NCBI GenBank assembly: GCA_009777735.1
Contig: WRLF01000003.1
Coordinates: forward strand, 115,543 to 179,542
DNA length: 64,000 nt
Direction: 5' to 3'
Source: Treponema sp.
Lineage (GTDB): Bacteria > Spirochaetota > Spirochaetia > Treponematales > Breznakiellaceae
Numbering within the stretch: the first letter of the stretch is position 1; the number at the start of each line of letters is the position of its first letter. The notes beneath the pieces are model-generated. The model was not told the DNA's origin, searched no databases, and saw only the letters and a program-made list of their open reading frames with translations. Shown here piece by piece: positions 24,675-32,543 of this stretch. The position numbers were made by a program, and so were the translations under genes.

Positions 24675-25769
24675 TCAATTGGCTTTCAGCACATAATGCG
24701 TACTCCGTCCGGCTCCCTGGATTTCAAGGATGTTTTTATCTACCAGGTCTTTAAGCAGACGGGCAACGGTGTCTTGTGATACTTTGTATATTTTAGCTGC
24801 TTTGCCCGAAGTCAAATTACCGGTGAAGCCGTCAAACAAACGGTTTATAATATCATGCTGAATGGCATTGGTAATTACCAGGGAGTTCTGCTGCCAGAAA
24901 GATGCTTTTCTTAATACAATGCCAACTAGAGAATCACTTGCGGTAATACTTTTGCACAGACATTCAAAAAACCATTGCAGCCATTCGGTGATATCCAACC
25001 CGCCGGAAGTGATCTTTTCCAGAATCTTGTAATACCCTTTTTTTTCTTTTTGAATCTGGGCGGACATGGAGTAAAAACGCAGCGAGGTATTCTCGGCTCG
25101 TGCAAGAAGCATCTCGGTAATGATGCGGGTTAAACGCCCGTTGCCGTCATCGAACGGATGGATAATTACAAACCAAAGATGTGCGATGGCAGCTTTAATA
25201 AGCGGATTTTCATTGCCATCTTTGTTTAGCCAATCAAGAAAATCAGCCATTTGAACCGGCACATCCTTGGGCGGCGGGGCCTGGTAATGCACACGATCAC
25301 GCCCGCTTCTTTGGGAAACAACCTGCATTTCGTTATCGCGGAATTTGCCCACGCGAATCCGGTACATGCCGCTGTATCCCGTCGGAAACAGTGATGCATG
25401 CCAGCCGAACAAACGGGTCTTAGATAATGGCTTTTGAAAATTTCTCACCGCATCCATCATCGTTTCTACCATTCCCTCTATCCGGTGCGAAGGAACCGTT
25501 TCTTTTTCCAGGTTGATATCAAGCTGTCTCGCAAGAGACGAACGCACTTGTTCTGAATTGAGGATCTCCCCTTCAATTTCGCTGGACTTTGTTATTTCTT
25601 CAGTAAGGGCATTGAGCATCGCTTCCTGCTGTAAACCAAACCCAAGCTGCTGCATTTTACCTAAAACCTTGCCCTGCAAGACCGCTGTACGTGTCAATAT
25701 TTCTAAAATCCTGCTATTATCCCAGGAGAAGCAAGGATATTTGTCATTTTGATAGATATATTCTTCCAC
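24675..25769 (-). CDS. Fic-domain AMP-transferase with inhibitory helix and C-terminal HTH
   Basis: 364 residues from GTG 25769, which has GCGGAG six bases upstream; the frame is open 18 codons further, but the DUF4172-type N-terminus (YIYQNDKYPCFSW) begins right after this GTG. Inhibitory motif SSEIEG in the N-terminal helix ((S/T)xxxE(G/N)) and the complete Fic core HPFDDGNGRLTR with catalytic His204. C-terminal winged helix (VSQDTVARLLKDLVDKNILE). These class II proteins AMPylate targets or themselves and repress their own gene. A three-site palindromic operator lies just upstream. Confidence 0.88.
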   Translation of the reverse strand: MEEYIYQNDKYPCFSWDNSRILEILTRTAVLQGKVLGKMQQLGFGLQQEAMLNALTEEITKSSEIEGEILNSEQVRSSLARQLDINLEKETVPSHRIEGMVETMMDAVRNFQKPLSKTRLFGWHASLFPTGYSGMYRIRVGKFRDNEMQVVSQRSGRDRVHYQAPPPKDVPVQMADFLDWLNKDGNENPLIKAAIAHLWFVIIHPFDDGNGRLTRIITEMLLARAENTSLRFYSMSAQIQKEKKGYYKILEKITSGGLDITEWLQWFFECLCKSITASDSLVGIVLRKASFWQQNSLVITNAIQHDIINRLFDGFTGNLTSGKAAKIYKVSQDTVARLLKDLVDKNILEIQGAGRSTHYVLKAN

Positions 25770-25771
25770 GA

Positions 25772-25816
25772 TAATCTCCGCAAATGATGCGGATATTATG
25801 GTATGTAATCTCCGCA
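25772..25816 (-). promoter_or_regulatory. Three-half-site operator upstream of fic
   Basis: TGCGGAGATTA occurs twice on the minus strand (25816-25806 and 25782-25772) with an inverted near-copy (TGCGGATATTA on the plus strand, 25788-25798) between them. The last copy contains the ribosome-binding site, so a bound repressor would block translation signals as well. Confidence 0.6.
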
Positions 25817-26038
25817 AGGTCAATATGGGAAAAATCTACACGCTTTTAATGCCGCTTAATTGAAACACTGGATTCAGCCATAAAGCCATGCAGCAATTCA
25901 TAATGTGCACATGCGGAACTGGCCGGGATTAGCGTTAAAAACTTCTCCAATGTCCCTGCCAATCATTTCGTGAAAACGTTTTAACAAGCATTGATTTTTC
26001 GGGATAATACCTCACGGTAATGTGTTATACTGTGTCCC

Positions 26039-27211
26039 ATGCTTATTATCAGTTTTGATGCTGTAGGTGATGCTGAATTTGCAGTGCTGCAAAAATACCC
26101 TGCATTTTCCGGGCTTGTTAAAAAATCAGCCCTGTTCCGGAATGTACCGTCTGTTTTTGTAAGTAATACGTATCCGGTGCATACCTCGGTTGCAACAGGC
26201 CTTAAGCCCGAAACTCACGGTATCATTGCCAATACGGAACCTTTTCCTGTTAACAATCCCGTCTGGAACAGCCGTGAAGCGGGTATACGCGCGAAAACCC
26301 TCTGGCAGGCAGCAGCGGAAAAGGGCATTACAACAGCGGCGGTGTTTTGGCCGGTGACGGCATACTCAAAAACCATTCGCTATAACATTCCCGAAGTGCT
26401 TGCCCGTCCGGGGAAAAGTCAGCTTTTGACCAGCTTGCAGGCGGGAAGTACATTGCTGCAACTGAGACTCTTCCTGCGGTACCGGAAGCTGCTGGACGGC
26501 GTTCGCCAGCCAAACCTTGATAATTTTGCATGCGCATGCATGACGGATATTTTGAAAAAATTCAATCCCGGTCTTGCTTTTATTCATTTAACAGCCTGTG
26601 ATTTTCTGTGCCATGAACATGGCCGTCATCACGAAGGCACAGAAAACCCGGCTCTCACTAAAGCCTTTGAGTCCCTGGATAAAAATCTGGATGCTTTGCT
26701 AAAAGCAGCAGGGGACGAGCGGGATATTATTCTTTTTTCCGATCACAGTCAGATAAACGTGCATACTGTTGTTGATCCCAATGTGATACTAAAATTCAGG
26801 GGACTCCTGCCGAGTAGTAATGACGGCTATATACCGGGAGAACATGGCTGTTATTTTGAATGCTGCGGCGGCTCTGCTTTTTTACATAAAGGGACACTTC
26901 CTTCCGAAACTGTTGAGAATATCCGCACAGCCATTGAACAGAGTGAAGGGTTCCGCCGTTTCTTAAGCCCGGATGAATTGCTTGCCTCAGGTTATTCTCA
27001 TGCCGCATTCGGCTTCTGTGCAAAGGTCGGTTACTGCTACGGAAAGCCGCAATCAGGGGTAAAAGCCAATCATGGCTATCCCCTTGATATGCCCGATTAT
27101 TCTGTGTTTTATATAATCAAAGGTATGGGGATTCAACCGGGTTTGATGGATAATGGAAGTCTGTTGGACATTGCGCCTTTTGCGGCAAAGCGAATGGGGC
27201 TTAATTTATGA
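26039..27211 (+). CDS. Alkaline phosphatase-superfamily phosphodiesterase/nucleotide pyrophosphatase
   Basis: 390 residues. Metal-binding and nucleophile motifs: LIISFDAVGD near the start, VSNTYPVHTSVATGLKPETHG with Thr as likely nucleophile, HLTACDFLCHEHG and IILFSDHSQ. This is the type I phosphodiesterase (PF01663) pattern, hydrolysing phosphodiester or pyrophosphate bonds. No signal peptide, so cytoplasmic. TATACT at 26026-26031 is seven bases before ATG and there is no Shine-Dalgarno site. The 215 bases upstream hold only the fic operator and unrecognised sequence. Confidence 0.85.
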   Translation: MLIISFDAVGDAEFAVLQKYPAFSGLVKKSALFRNVPSVFVSNTYPVHTSVATGLKPETHGIIANTEPFPVNNPVWNSREAGIRAKTLWQAAAEKGITTAAVFWPVTAYSKTIRYNIPEVLARPGKSQLLTSLQAGSTLLQLRLFLRYRKLLDGVRQPNLDNFACACMTDILKKFNPGLAFIHLTACDFLCHEHGRHHEGTENPALTKAFESLDKNLDALLKAAGDERDIILFSDHSQINVHTVVDPNVILKFRGLLPSSNDGYIPGEHGCYFECCGGSAFLHKGTLPSETVENIRTAIEQSEGFRRFLSPDELLASGYSHAAFGFCAKVGYCYGKPQSGVKANHGYPLDMPDYSVFYIIKGMGIQPGLMDNGSLLDIAPFAAKRMGLNL

Positions 27212-27247
27212 CAAGAGTTAATCGAAACCACATGTAAGGAGAAGTCA

Positions 27248-28549
27248 ATGGACTCGGGAACCGCAAAAACAAAAATGACAAAACAGGAAAAAAGCTGGAT
27301 AATGTACGACTGGGCAAACTCCGTATACGCCACAATTATGATGGCGGCGGTATTCCCCATTTATTTTTCCGGAGTTGCCAACAACGCCGGACAGTCCGGT
27401 GATTTTTGGTGGGGGATCGCCTCATCGGGCGGAATGATTGTTCTTGCCCTTGTAGCGCCCATGGTTGGGGCCCTGGCGAATTTTATCGGATATAAAAAAC
27501 GAATCTTTTTGATTTTTCTTGTACTTGGCATAGGTTTTACCCTTTTGAGCGCCTTTAGTAATAATTGGGTGTTTCTTATGTTCGGATATTCGATTTCTCT
27601 TTTTGGTTTTTACGGCAGTAACTTAATATATGACAGTTTTCTGTCAGACGTTACGACACCTCAGCGAATGGATATGATATCCGGTTATGGTTTTGCATTG
27701 GGATATATTGGCGGAAGCACGATACCGTTTTTATTCAGCATTGCGCTGATAACATTTGGCAGTAATTTTGGCATAGATATAACCCTTGCCGTAAAAATAT
27801 CGATAGTGATAACCGCCCTCTGGTGGGGCTTATTTACCATTCCATTTCTTAAAGATGTTAAGCAATTGTACGGCATGGAAAAACCCAAATCTCACCCCAT
27901 TATCCGCAGCGCTTTTTCTGCCGTACTGGTCACCGCAAAAAAGATTTTTCTGGACAAGCGGCTTTTCTTTTTTATCCTTGCTTACTTTTTTTATATAGAC
28001 GGGGTGGGTACCGTTATGCGCATGGCAACGGCTTATGGCGCAACCCTTGGCCTGGATGCGACAGGCATGATACTGGCCCTGCTGGTAACGCAATTAGTCG
28101 CATTTCCCTGTTCAATATGGTTTGCGGTTTTGTCCCGCCGTTACGGAACCCTTAAAATTATCTACGGCGCTATTTTCGTGTATTTATTTATATGCCTTGT
28201 TGGGTTCATAATGGGTTTCGGTCTTGAAGAAAGCTATTTTGGAGTGGATACAGCTCTTATATTATTCTGGACACTGGCAGTTTTGGTAGGCACTGTTCAG
28301 GGCGGTATACAGGCAGCATCACGAGCATACTATTGCCAGATCATCCCTCCCGAACATTCTGCCGAGTTTTTCGGTTTCTTTGACATCTTTGGCAAATTTG
28401 CTGCTGTACTTGGGCCGCTTATCTATTCCGTTACACTGGGTATTTTCGGACGCAGTTCCTATTCAATTTTGTCGATTGTAGCGCTGTTTGCCATTGCATT
28501 GGTTATACTTCATGTTGGGAAGAAACATTTACAGGAGAAGCAGGAATAA
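27248..28549 (+). CDS. UMF1-family MFS transporter
   Basis: 433 residues with about 12 transmembrane segments. The N-terminal SWIMYDWANSVYATIMMAAVFPIYF is the hallmark of the UMF1/Atg22-type family of the major facilitator superfamily. Substrate unknown; yeast Atg22 exports amino acids from the vacuole. AAGGAG precedes the ATG. It abuts the convergent SPFH gene with no spacer (stop 28549, next stop 28550). Confidence 0.88.
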   Translation: MDSGTAKTKMTKQEKSWIMYDWANSVYATIMMAAVFPIYFSGVANNAGQSGDFWWGIASSGGMIVLALVAPMVGALANFIGYKKRIFLIFLVLGIGFTLLSAFSNNWVFLMFGYSISLFGFYGSNLIYDSFLSDVTTPQRMDMISGYGFALGYIGGSTIPFLFSIALITFGSNFGIDITLAVKISIVITALWWGLFTIPFLKDVKQLYGMEKPKSHPIIRSAFSAVLVTAKKIFLDKRLFFFILAYFFYIDGVGTVMRMATAYGATLGLDATGMILALLVTQLVAFPCSIWFAVLSRRYGTLKIIYGAIFVYLFICLVGFIMGFGLEESYFGVDTALILFWTLAVLVGTVQGGIQAASRAYYCQIIPPEHSAEFFGFFDIFGKFAAVLGPLIYSVTLGIFGRSSYSILSIVALFAIALVILHVGKKHLQEKQE

Positions 28550-29509
28550 TCATCCCTTCTTCCCCCTCTTTATTTCATTCAAAGCCTGCAATCCGAAAAT
28601 ATCTTTGGTTTTCAGTTCGTCTGTAATGGAATTAGGTACCAGCATCATGGAATTCCCCGATTTTAGCCCCTCGTTCAGGATGGATAGAATTCTCAGTTTT
28701 AAAGCTCCTTCTTTTTTTGCATAGATCGAAATGGCTTCTTCCAGCTTCCGGGCAATCTCGATCTCCGCTTCGGCAAGAAGAGTGCGGCCTTTCTTTTCCC
28801 GTTCGGCCTGGGCAATGCGGGAAAGGGAATCCTGGAGCGGCTGGGGAATCTGAATATCGGTGATCTCGATATATTGAACCGTGATACCCCACTCCGTAGT
28901 CTGTCTTTCTACCTCTTCCTGAATTTGCTTCTCGATTAAATCACCCCGTGCCAAAAATGTAGTGAGATCGTTCTTGGAAATAATATTCCGCAGAGCTGCC
29001 TTGGCTGCCAGGGCTACGGCTTCTTCATAGTCCTCCACCTCCAAAGCGGCTTTTTGAGGGTCCCACACCAGCCAGAAACAGAAGGCATCCACATTGACTG
29101 TCACCGAATCCCCGGTGAGGGTCTCCTGCGAATAAAAATCCAATACGCGAATTCTGATGTCGATGATCCGGTAAACGTGATCGATGAGGGGGATTAAGAA
29201 ATACAGCCCCGGCCCCCGGACTTTGTGGAATTTTCCCAGCCGCAGCACAATGACCCGTTCCCATTCATAGGCTTTGTGGAGTGAAAAAGCCAGCAACAGA
29301 GCAATAACCACACCCGCAGAAAAAATGCCCCAGGAAGAAACATCTCCCCCATTCGGCGGAAAAGAGACTGCAAGCAGGGCTGCGGTAATTACCAAAAAGA
29401 TGAGCCGCATCAAAGCAAGGGTATAATCCGGCTTGCGGCGGCGTTTTATTTTTTTTGCTACCGGTTTCACCTGTGCCGGTACTGCTTCATTCATCTTGCC
29501 AAGGTTCAT
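28550..29509 (-). CDS. SPFH/Band 7 (slipin/stomatin-like) membrane protein
   Basis: 319 residues. Basic N-terminus (VAKKIKRRRKP), two transmembrane segments between about 30 and 85, then the SPFH domain (WERVIVLRLGKFHKVRGPGLYFLIPLIDHVYRIDIR-type; LTGDSVTVNVDAFCFWLVWDP) and a coiled coil (AQAEREKKGRTLLAEAEIEIARKLEEA). Slipins scaffold membrane microdomains. It overlaps the end of the gntR gene by 4 bases, so the two are an operon, probably connected to the ABC exporter by the shared operator. Confidence 0.9.
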   Translation of the reverse strand: MNLGKMNEAVPAQVKPVAKKIKRRRKPDYTLALMRLIFLVITAALLAVSFPPNGGDVSSWGIFSAGVVIALLLAFSLHKAYEWERVIVLRLGKFHKVRGPGLYFLIPLIDHVYRIIDIRIRVLDFYSQETLTGDSVTVNVDAFCFWLVWDPQKAALEVEDYEEAVALAAKAALRNIISKNDLTTFLARGDLIEKQIQEEVERQTTEWGITVQYIEITDIQIPQPLQDSLSRIAQAEREKKGRTLLAEAEIEIARKLEEAISIYAKKEGALKLRILSILNEGLKSGNSMMLVPNSITDELKTKDIFGLQALNEIKRGKKG

Positions 29510-29895
29510 TTATCATCCTCCTTGTAGGCTGAAACCAATGCAGCCAGTTCCCGTTTTTCCACTCCTAAATCCCGCATGTCCCGGACAAAGCGCACCAGCA
29601 GTTCCCGGATTTTTCCGTCCTGCCCTTCATCTTTCGGGTCGGGTTTTTTATCCGAAATATAAGTTCCGCTCCCCACCTGGGTGACCAGTATACCTCTGAT
29701 TTCCAACTCTCCATAGGCCTTGGCTATGGTATTGGGGTTTGCCTTGAGTTCCACTGCCAGAGAACGGATGGTAGGCAGTTTGTCTCCGCTTTTAAGTCTG
29801 CCTGATAATATAGCATATTCGATCTGCCGGATAATCTGCCGGTAAATCGGCGATCCATCGCGCATATCAAGAGAAAAACTAATTGTACTATTCAT
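29506..29895 (-). CDS. GntR-family (YtrA subfamily) transcriptional regulator
   Basis: 129 residues. N-terminal winged helix (GSPIYRQIIRQIEYAILSGRLKSGDKLP, then LAVELKANPNTIAKAYGELE) and a short C-terminal helical domain of about 50 residues, the YtrA hallmark. These repress ABC transporter operons in envelope-stress responses. Its own start codon lies inside an operator that also precedes the ABC export operon at 17.4 kb. The -10 box TATAGT is 8 bases before ATG, so the mRNA is probably leaderless. Confidence 0.88.
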   Translation of the reverse strand: MNSTISFSLDMRDGSPIYRQIIRQIEYAILSGRLKSGDKLPTIRSLAVELKANPNTIAKAYGELEIRGILVTQVGSGTYISDKKPDPKDEGQDGKIRELLVRFVRDMRDLGVEKRELAALVSAYKEDDK

Positions 29896-29932
29896 CTAGT
29901 ACAACTATAGGTGAACTAGTACAATTAGTCAA
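29881..29932 (-). promoter_or_regulatory. Autoregulatory promoter-operator of gntR
   Basis: Minus strand TTGACT (29932-29927), 17 bases, TATAGT (29909-29904). Three TTGTACTA/TAGTACAA half-sites occur: one inside the spacer, one after -10, and one in the first codons of the gene. Perfect inverted arms TTGTACTA and TAGTACAA frame the ATG. Confidence 0.75.
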
Positions 29933-29978
29933 GTGGGATTCTCTTGTTCAACAACGAATCCAATGGTAATCTAAAACC

Positions 29979-30758
29979 ATGGAACAGGGTGCATGGGAAC
30001 GTTTTTCCAGGACAAGAAATCGTTACCGGAGGGAAGTGAAACTATTACAGGGCCGGTTTCCGCAGCTGCAAAATATCCAGCAAAAACTTGTTGACAGCCG
30101 CAGTTCTTCATACATCGTTGAAACCCCTATTGTATACAACAGCTCCCTGGATGATATAACTCCCGACAGCGTGATACGGCTCATCCTCGTTGCCGATAAT
30201 CCTGGCCGCCGTGAGCAGCTTGCTGAAAACCGCCGCTACCTCGTGGGGCCTTCGGGAAAAATCGCTGCAAAATTCTTCCGCGATAACCCATCACTCAAAA
30301 TCGACTTCCATAAAAATGTCATTATCCTGAATAAAACGCCAATCCACACACCGCGAACCGCAGAGCTCAGTGAACTGTGCAGGTTGGGCGGGGCAGCCCT
30401 GGAAACGGCGTTTTACCAATCCCAGCGGCTCATGGCCGGTCTTTTACTCGAATTCCATCGGGCGCTTTCCGGCGAAAAAAGCAAGTCAATACCGGTATGG
30501 ATAACCGGTTATTCCGGGATGAAAAAAGGCGGGGTGTTTGAGGCTTACACAGAAGAACTTAAGCGAATCTATACCGGTACAGGGCTGGAAAAATCAGTCT
30601 TCCTGTACCGCCATTTTTCCATGAACCAATTCACTATAGACCTCAAACAGCAAGCCGCTCCGGATGAGTCGATTCCGCAGACCCTCGGCAGAATCGGGAC
30701 TGCATATCGGGAGAAATACCTGTGGCATAAAAATAAATTACATGGTATAATTAAATAA
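29979..30758 (+). CDS. Uncharacterised protein, distant resemblance to the uracil-DNA glycosylase fold
   Basis: 259 residues, no signal peptide. VIRLILVADNPGRREQLAEN followed by RRYLVGPSGKIAAKFF and NVIILNKTPIHTP recalls the UDG superfamily order (NPGxxE, GxxG, then an Asn-containing strand), but key residues are not certain. It is divergent from gntR and has TAATCT six bases before the ATG with TTGTTC 17 bases upstream, so it appears leaderless. Function unknown. Confidence 0.5.
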   Translation: MEQGAWERFSRTRNRYRREVKLLQGRFPQLQNIQQKLVDSRSSSYIVETPIVYNSSLDDITPDSVIRLILVADNPGRREQLAENRRYLVGPSGKIAAKFFRDNPSLKIDFHKNVIILNKTPIHTPRTAELSELCRLGGAALETAFYQSQRLMAGLLLEFHRALSGEKSKSIPVWITGYSGMKKGGVFEAYTEELKRIYTGTGLEKSVFLYRHFSMNQFTIDLKQQAAPDESIPQTLGRIGTAYREKYLWHKNKLHGIIK

Positions 30759-30774
30759 TACAAAAGGATGGTAT

Positions 30775-30867
30775 ATGGCAAAGATTGAAGAATGGGCCAT
30801 GGATGAAGACAATAACGGTACTGCAGGGTTGTTGATGATGTTTTATTTATTTTATAATATAGAATGA
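30775..30867 (+). CDS. Possible 30-residue peptide upstream of rubredoxin
   Basis: AAAGGAT lies a few bases before ATG 30775. The reading frame MAKIEEWAMDEDNNGTAGLL... ends in a hydrophobic FYLFYNIE. It is placed between two genes on the same strand. It may be a small gene or chance; no homologue is recognised. Confidence 0.3.
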   Translation: MAKIEEWAMDEDNNGTAGLLMMFYLFYNIE

Positions 30868-30883
30868 ATGAAGGAGGATGAAA

Positions 30884-31042
30884 ATGAACAAATACAGCTG
30901 TGATACATGCGGTTATATTTATGATCCGGCGGCAGGTGATCCCGACAACGGTATACAACCGGGAACATCTTTTGATAACCTTCCTGTCGATTGGGTCTGC
31001 CCGATCTGCGGAGTAAGTGCAGACCTTTTTTCGCCTCAATAG
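30884..31042 (+). CDS. Rubredoxin
   Basis: 52 residues. Two knuckles CX2CGY ([16 protein letters not shown]) and CPXCG ([15 protein letters not shown]) hold the single Fe(Cys)4 centre. It is a soluble one-electron carrier, in anaerobes often supplying oxygen- and superoxide-detoxifying enzymes. GGAGG ribosome-binding site 6 bases before ATG. The downstream gene begins 21 bases after its stop. Confidence 0.95.
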   Translation: MNKYSCDTCGYIYDPAAGDPDNGIQPGTSFDNLPVDWVCPICGVSADLFSPQ

Positions 31043-31063
31043 GTGAAAAAACAAGGGGCCGTC

Positions 31064-31354
31064 ATGCTTTCACGGGAAGAATTTGTTTTTACCATTGGTT
31101 ATGACGGTCCTGCGGCGGTTGTGGACGGTCAGGCAAAAAAGCGGTATGGGTCGCTTACAACGAGGGAACTTGCCGAAAAGGGGCTTTTTCGTGCCGCCTA
31201 TTCTTCGGCAATCTGGTCAAAAGACCCCAAAGACATGGAAGCTCTCTTAGAAACATACAACCGGATCAGCGGCTCTTCGCTCAATTCCGATTCCCCGCTC
31301 GATCGCCTGTTCGGGGTTTTCCCCATTGAGGTTAGCCGCTCAATAACGCTCTGA
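31064..31354 (+). CDS. Small conserved-looking protein of unknown function
   Basis: 96 residues from ATG 31064, with AAGGGG 7 bases upstream; a GTG at 31043, joined to the rubredoxin stop, is the only alternative. Sequence features: FTIGYDGPAAVVDGQAKKRYG, then LAEKGLFRAAYSSAIW and an acidic helix. Followed by a C-terminal FGVFPIEVSRSI. No family recognised. Probably co-transcribed with rubredoxin. Confidence 0.6.
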   Translation: MLSREEFVFTIGYDGPAAVVDGQAKKRYGSLTTRELAEKGLFRAAYSSAIWSKDPKDMEALLETYNRISGSSLNSDSPLDRLFGVFPIEVSRSITL

Positions 31355-31366
31355 TTAATCGATAAT

Positions 31367-31396
31367 TTGACAGTACTAACCTGATAATGGTATGAT
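31367..31396 (+). promoter_or_regulatory. Probable ssrA promoter
   Basis: TTGACA (31367-31372), 18 bases, TATGAT (31391-31396). It is 128 bases before the mature 5' end, so a 5' leader would be removed. A CACCGC/GCGGTG hairpin at about 31498-31514 lies within that leader. Confidence 0.6.
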
Positions 31397-31524
31397 GCTG
31401 ATACTGGGCGCGCACTGCTCCAGCTAAAGCTGTCGCGCCGTTGGTGGCATACGGTGGCCTTTATTGGCGCTACCCTGTGCTGACTTTTCTCATCCACACC
31501 GCTTTACGCGGTGCGTTTACTTAG

Positions 31525-31868
31525 GGGGGTGCACCGGTTTCGACTGGTACGGTTCGGGGTACAGGTTGCAGGTGGAGCGCCCATCTCCTGATTGGGCAAA
31601 AAATTTAACTGCCAATAACGACAGTTACGGTTACGCCTTAGCAGCATAACCGCGTGGAACCGTTTCGCCGCTCTGAGGAACGGCTTCCGCGTCGCAACCA
31701 GGGCTGGTTCTGCCGTCGCTTCCGGAGGCAGCAGGGCAAGATTTCCCGGAATACGGGCCGGCCGCGCGCTGTTTAGCCAAGCCGGTCCCGACAACACAAT
31801 AAACGGCTAAACCTGTAGAAGCCTGTATTTCGCGTATTAGGACGGGGGTTCGACTCCCCCCACCTCCA
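31525..31868 (+). ncRNA. ssrA: tmRNA (transfer-messenger RNA)
   Basis: The 5' end GGGGGTGCACCGGTTTCGAC and 3' end GGTTCGACTCCCCCCACCTC are the tRNA-like ends of tmRNA; GGGGGTG pairs with CACCTCC in the acceptor stem, with discriminator A at 31868. CCA is not encoded. The tag reading frame at 31611-31649 reads ANNDSYGYALAA and ends with TAA; the LAA end is the protease signal. It rescues stalled ribosomes with SmpB. Confidence 0.95.
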
Positions 31869-31875
31869 CAAAAAA

Positions 31876-32116
31876 CAGGCAAAGGGGGGAGTCGAACCGG
31901 AGCCGCGGCCCTCGAAAAACCGAGCTGGCGCAGGGTTTTCGAGGGCAAACCGCCAAGGAGGGCGGTTTAGCGGCGTAGGCGGCCTGAAAGGAGCGAACAG
32001 GACGTGAGCGACCGAAAGGCGATTCCCCCCTCCTCCAAAAACAAAAATAAAAAACTAGGCAAGGGGGGAGTCGAACCGGAGCCGCGGCCCTCGAAAAGCC
32101 GAGCTGGCGCAGGGTT
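31876..32116. repeat. Two copies of a repeat carrying a reversed tmRNA T-arm
   Basis: A unit beginning AGGCAAAGGGGGGAGTCGAA at ~31876 recurs at ~32058. GGGGGGAGTCGAAC is the reverse complement of the tmRNA T-arm. After copy 1, at ~32023-32037, GATTCCCCCCTCCTCC resembles the tmRNA 3' end on the plus strand. Both copies continue through GGAGCCGCGGCCCTCGAAAA and GAGCTGGCGCAGGGTT. A short third copy is at 32521. No gene is inside. Confidence 0.75.
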
Positions 32117-32197
32117 GATCAATAAAACTATCAATAATTTTATTAAACGTAAGGGATATTTTTTAAAACTATACTAATACTATCTATTTTCTTCATG

Positions 32198-32371
32198 TTA
32201 TCTTTTCCTGTCTCTTTCTTCTTTATAGTCTAACCAATCTTTATCTGTCCTGTCAGAATATCCCGATTCTTCTCTGTCTTCATAATCTTTTTCTGCCATC
32301 TCCTGATATTTATCTACTTCATTTTCAAACCAATCTTCATCCCATTCATCATCTGTTTCAAATTCTGACAT
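32198..32371 (-). CDS. 57-residue very acidic protein
   Basis: MSEFETDDEWDEDWFENEVD begins a protein in which nearly half the residues are Asp or Glu, with repeated aromatic D-W-F/Y pairs and a basic last segment (EERDRKR). GGAGG is 6 bases before ATG 32371, so translation is well supported. Possibly a DNA mimic or a partner of the adjacent membrane proteins. No family recognised. Confidence 0.65.
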   Translation of the reverse strand: MSEFETDDEWDEDWFENEVDKYQEMAEKDYEDREESGYSDRTDKDWLDYKEERDRKR

Positions 32372-32478
32372 TTAATCCTCCTATATAAAAATATATCAAA
32401 TATTTTATAATTGTCAATAGAAAGTAGAAATGTTTATATTTTTTAAAAATTTTATAACCGCTTGCTGAGTAAAGCTTG

Positions 32479-32503
32479 GGAGTTTTGCATTCTGCAAAAC
32501 TCC
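32479..32503. repeat. Perfect palindrome hairpin (GGAGTTTTGCA arms)
   Basis: Arms GGAGTTTTGCA and TGCAAAACTCC with loop TTC. It is downstream of the 390-residue membrane protein gene and may end its transcript, although no T-run follows on that strand. It belongs with the hairpin at 44381-44407. Confidence 0.6.
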
Positions 32504-32520
32504 ACGATTATTTTAAAAAA

Positions 32521-32543
32521 GGAGTCGAACCGGAGCCGCGGTT
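32521..32543. repeat. Third partial copy of the tmRNA-derived repeat
   Basis: GGAGTCGAACCGGAGCCGCG as in the copies at ~31886 and ~32068. It touches the 3' end of the DUF4230-like gene. Confidence 0.65.
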
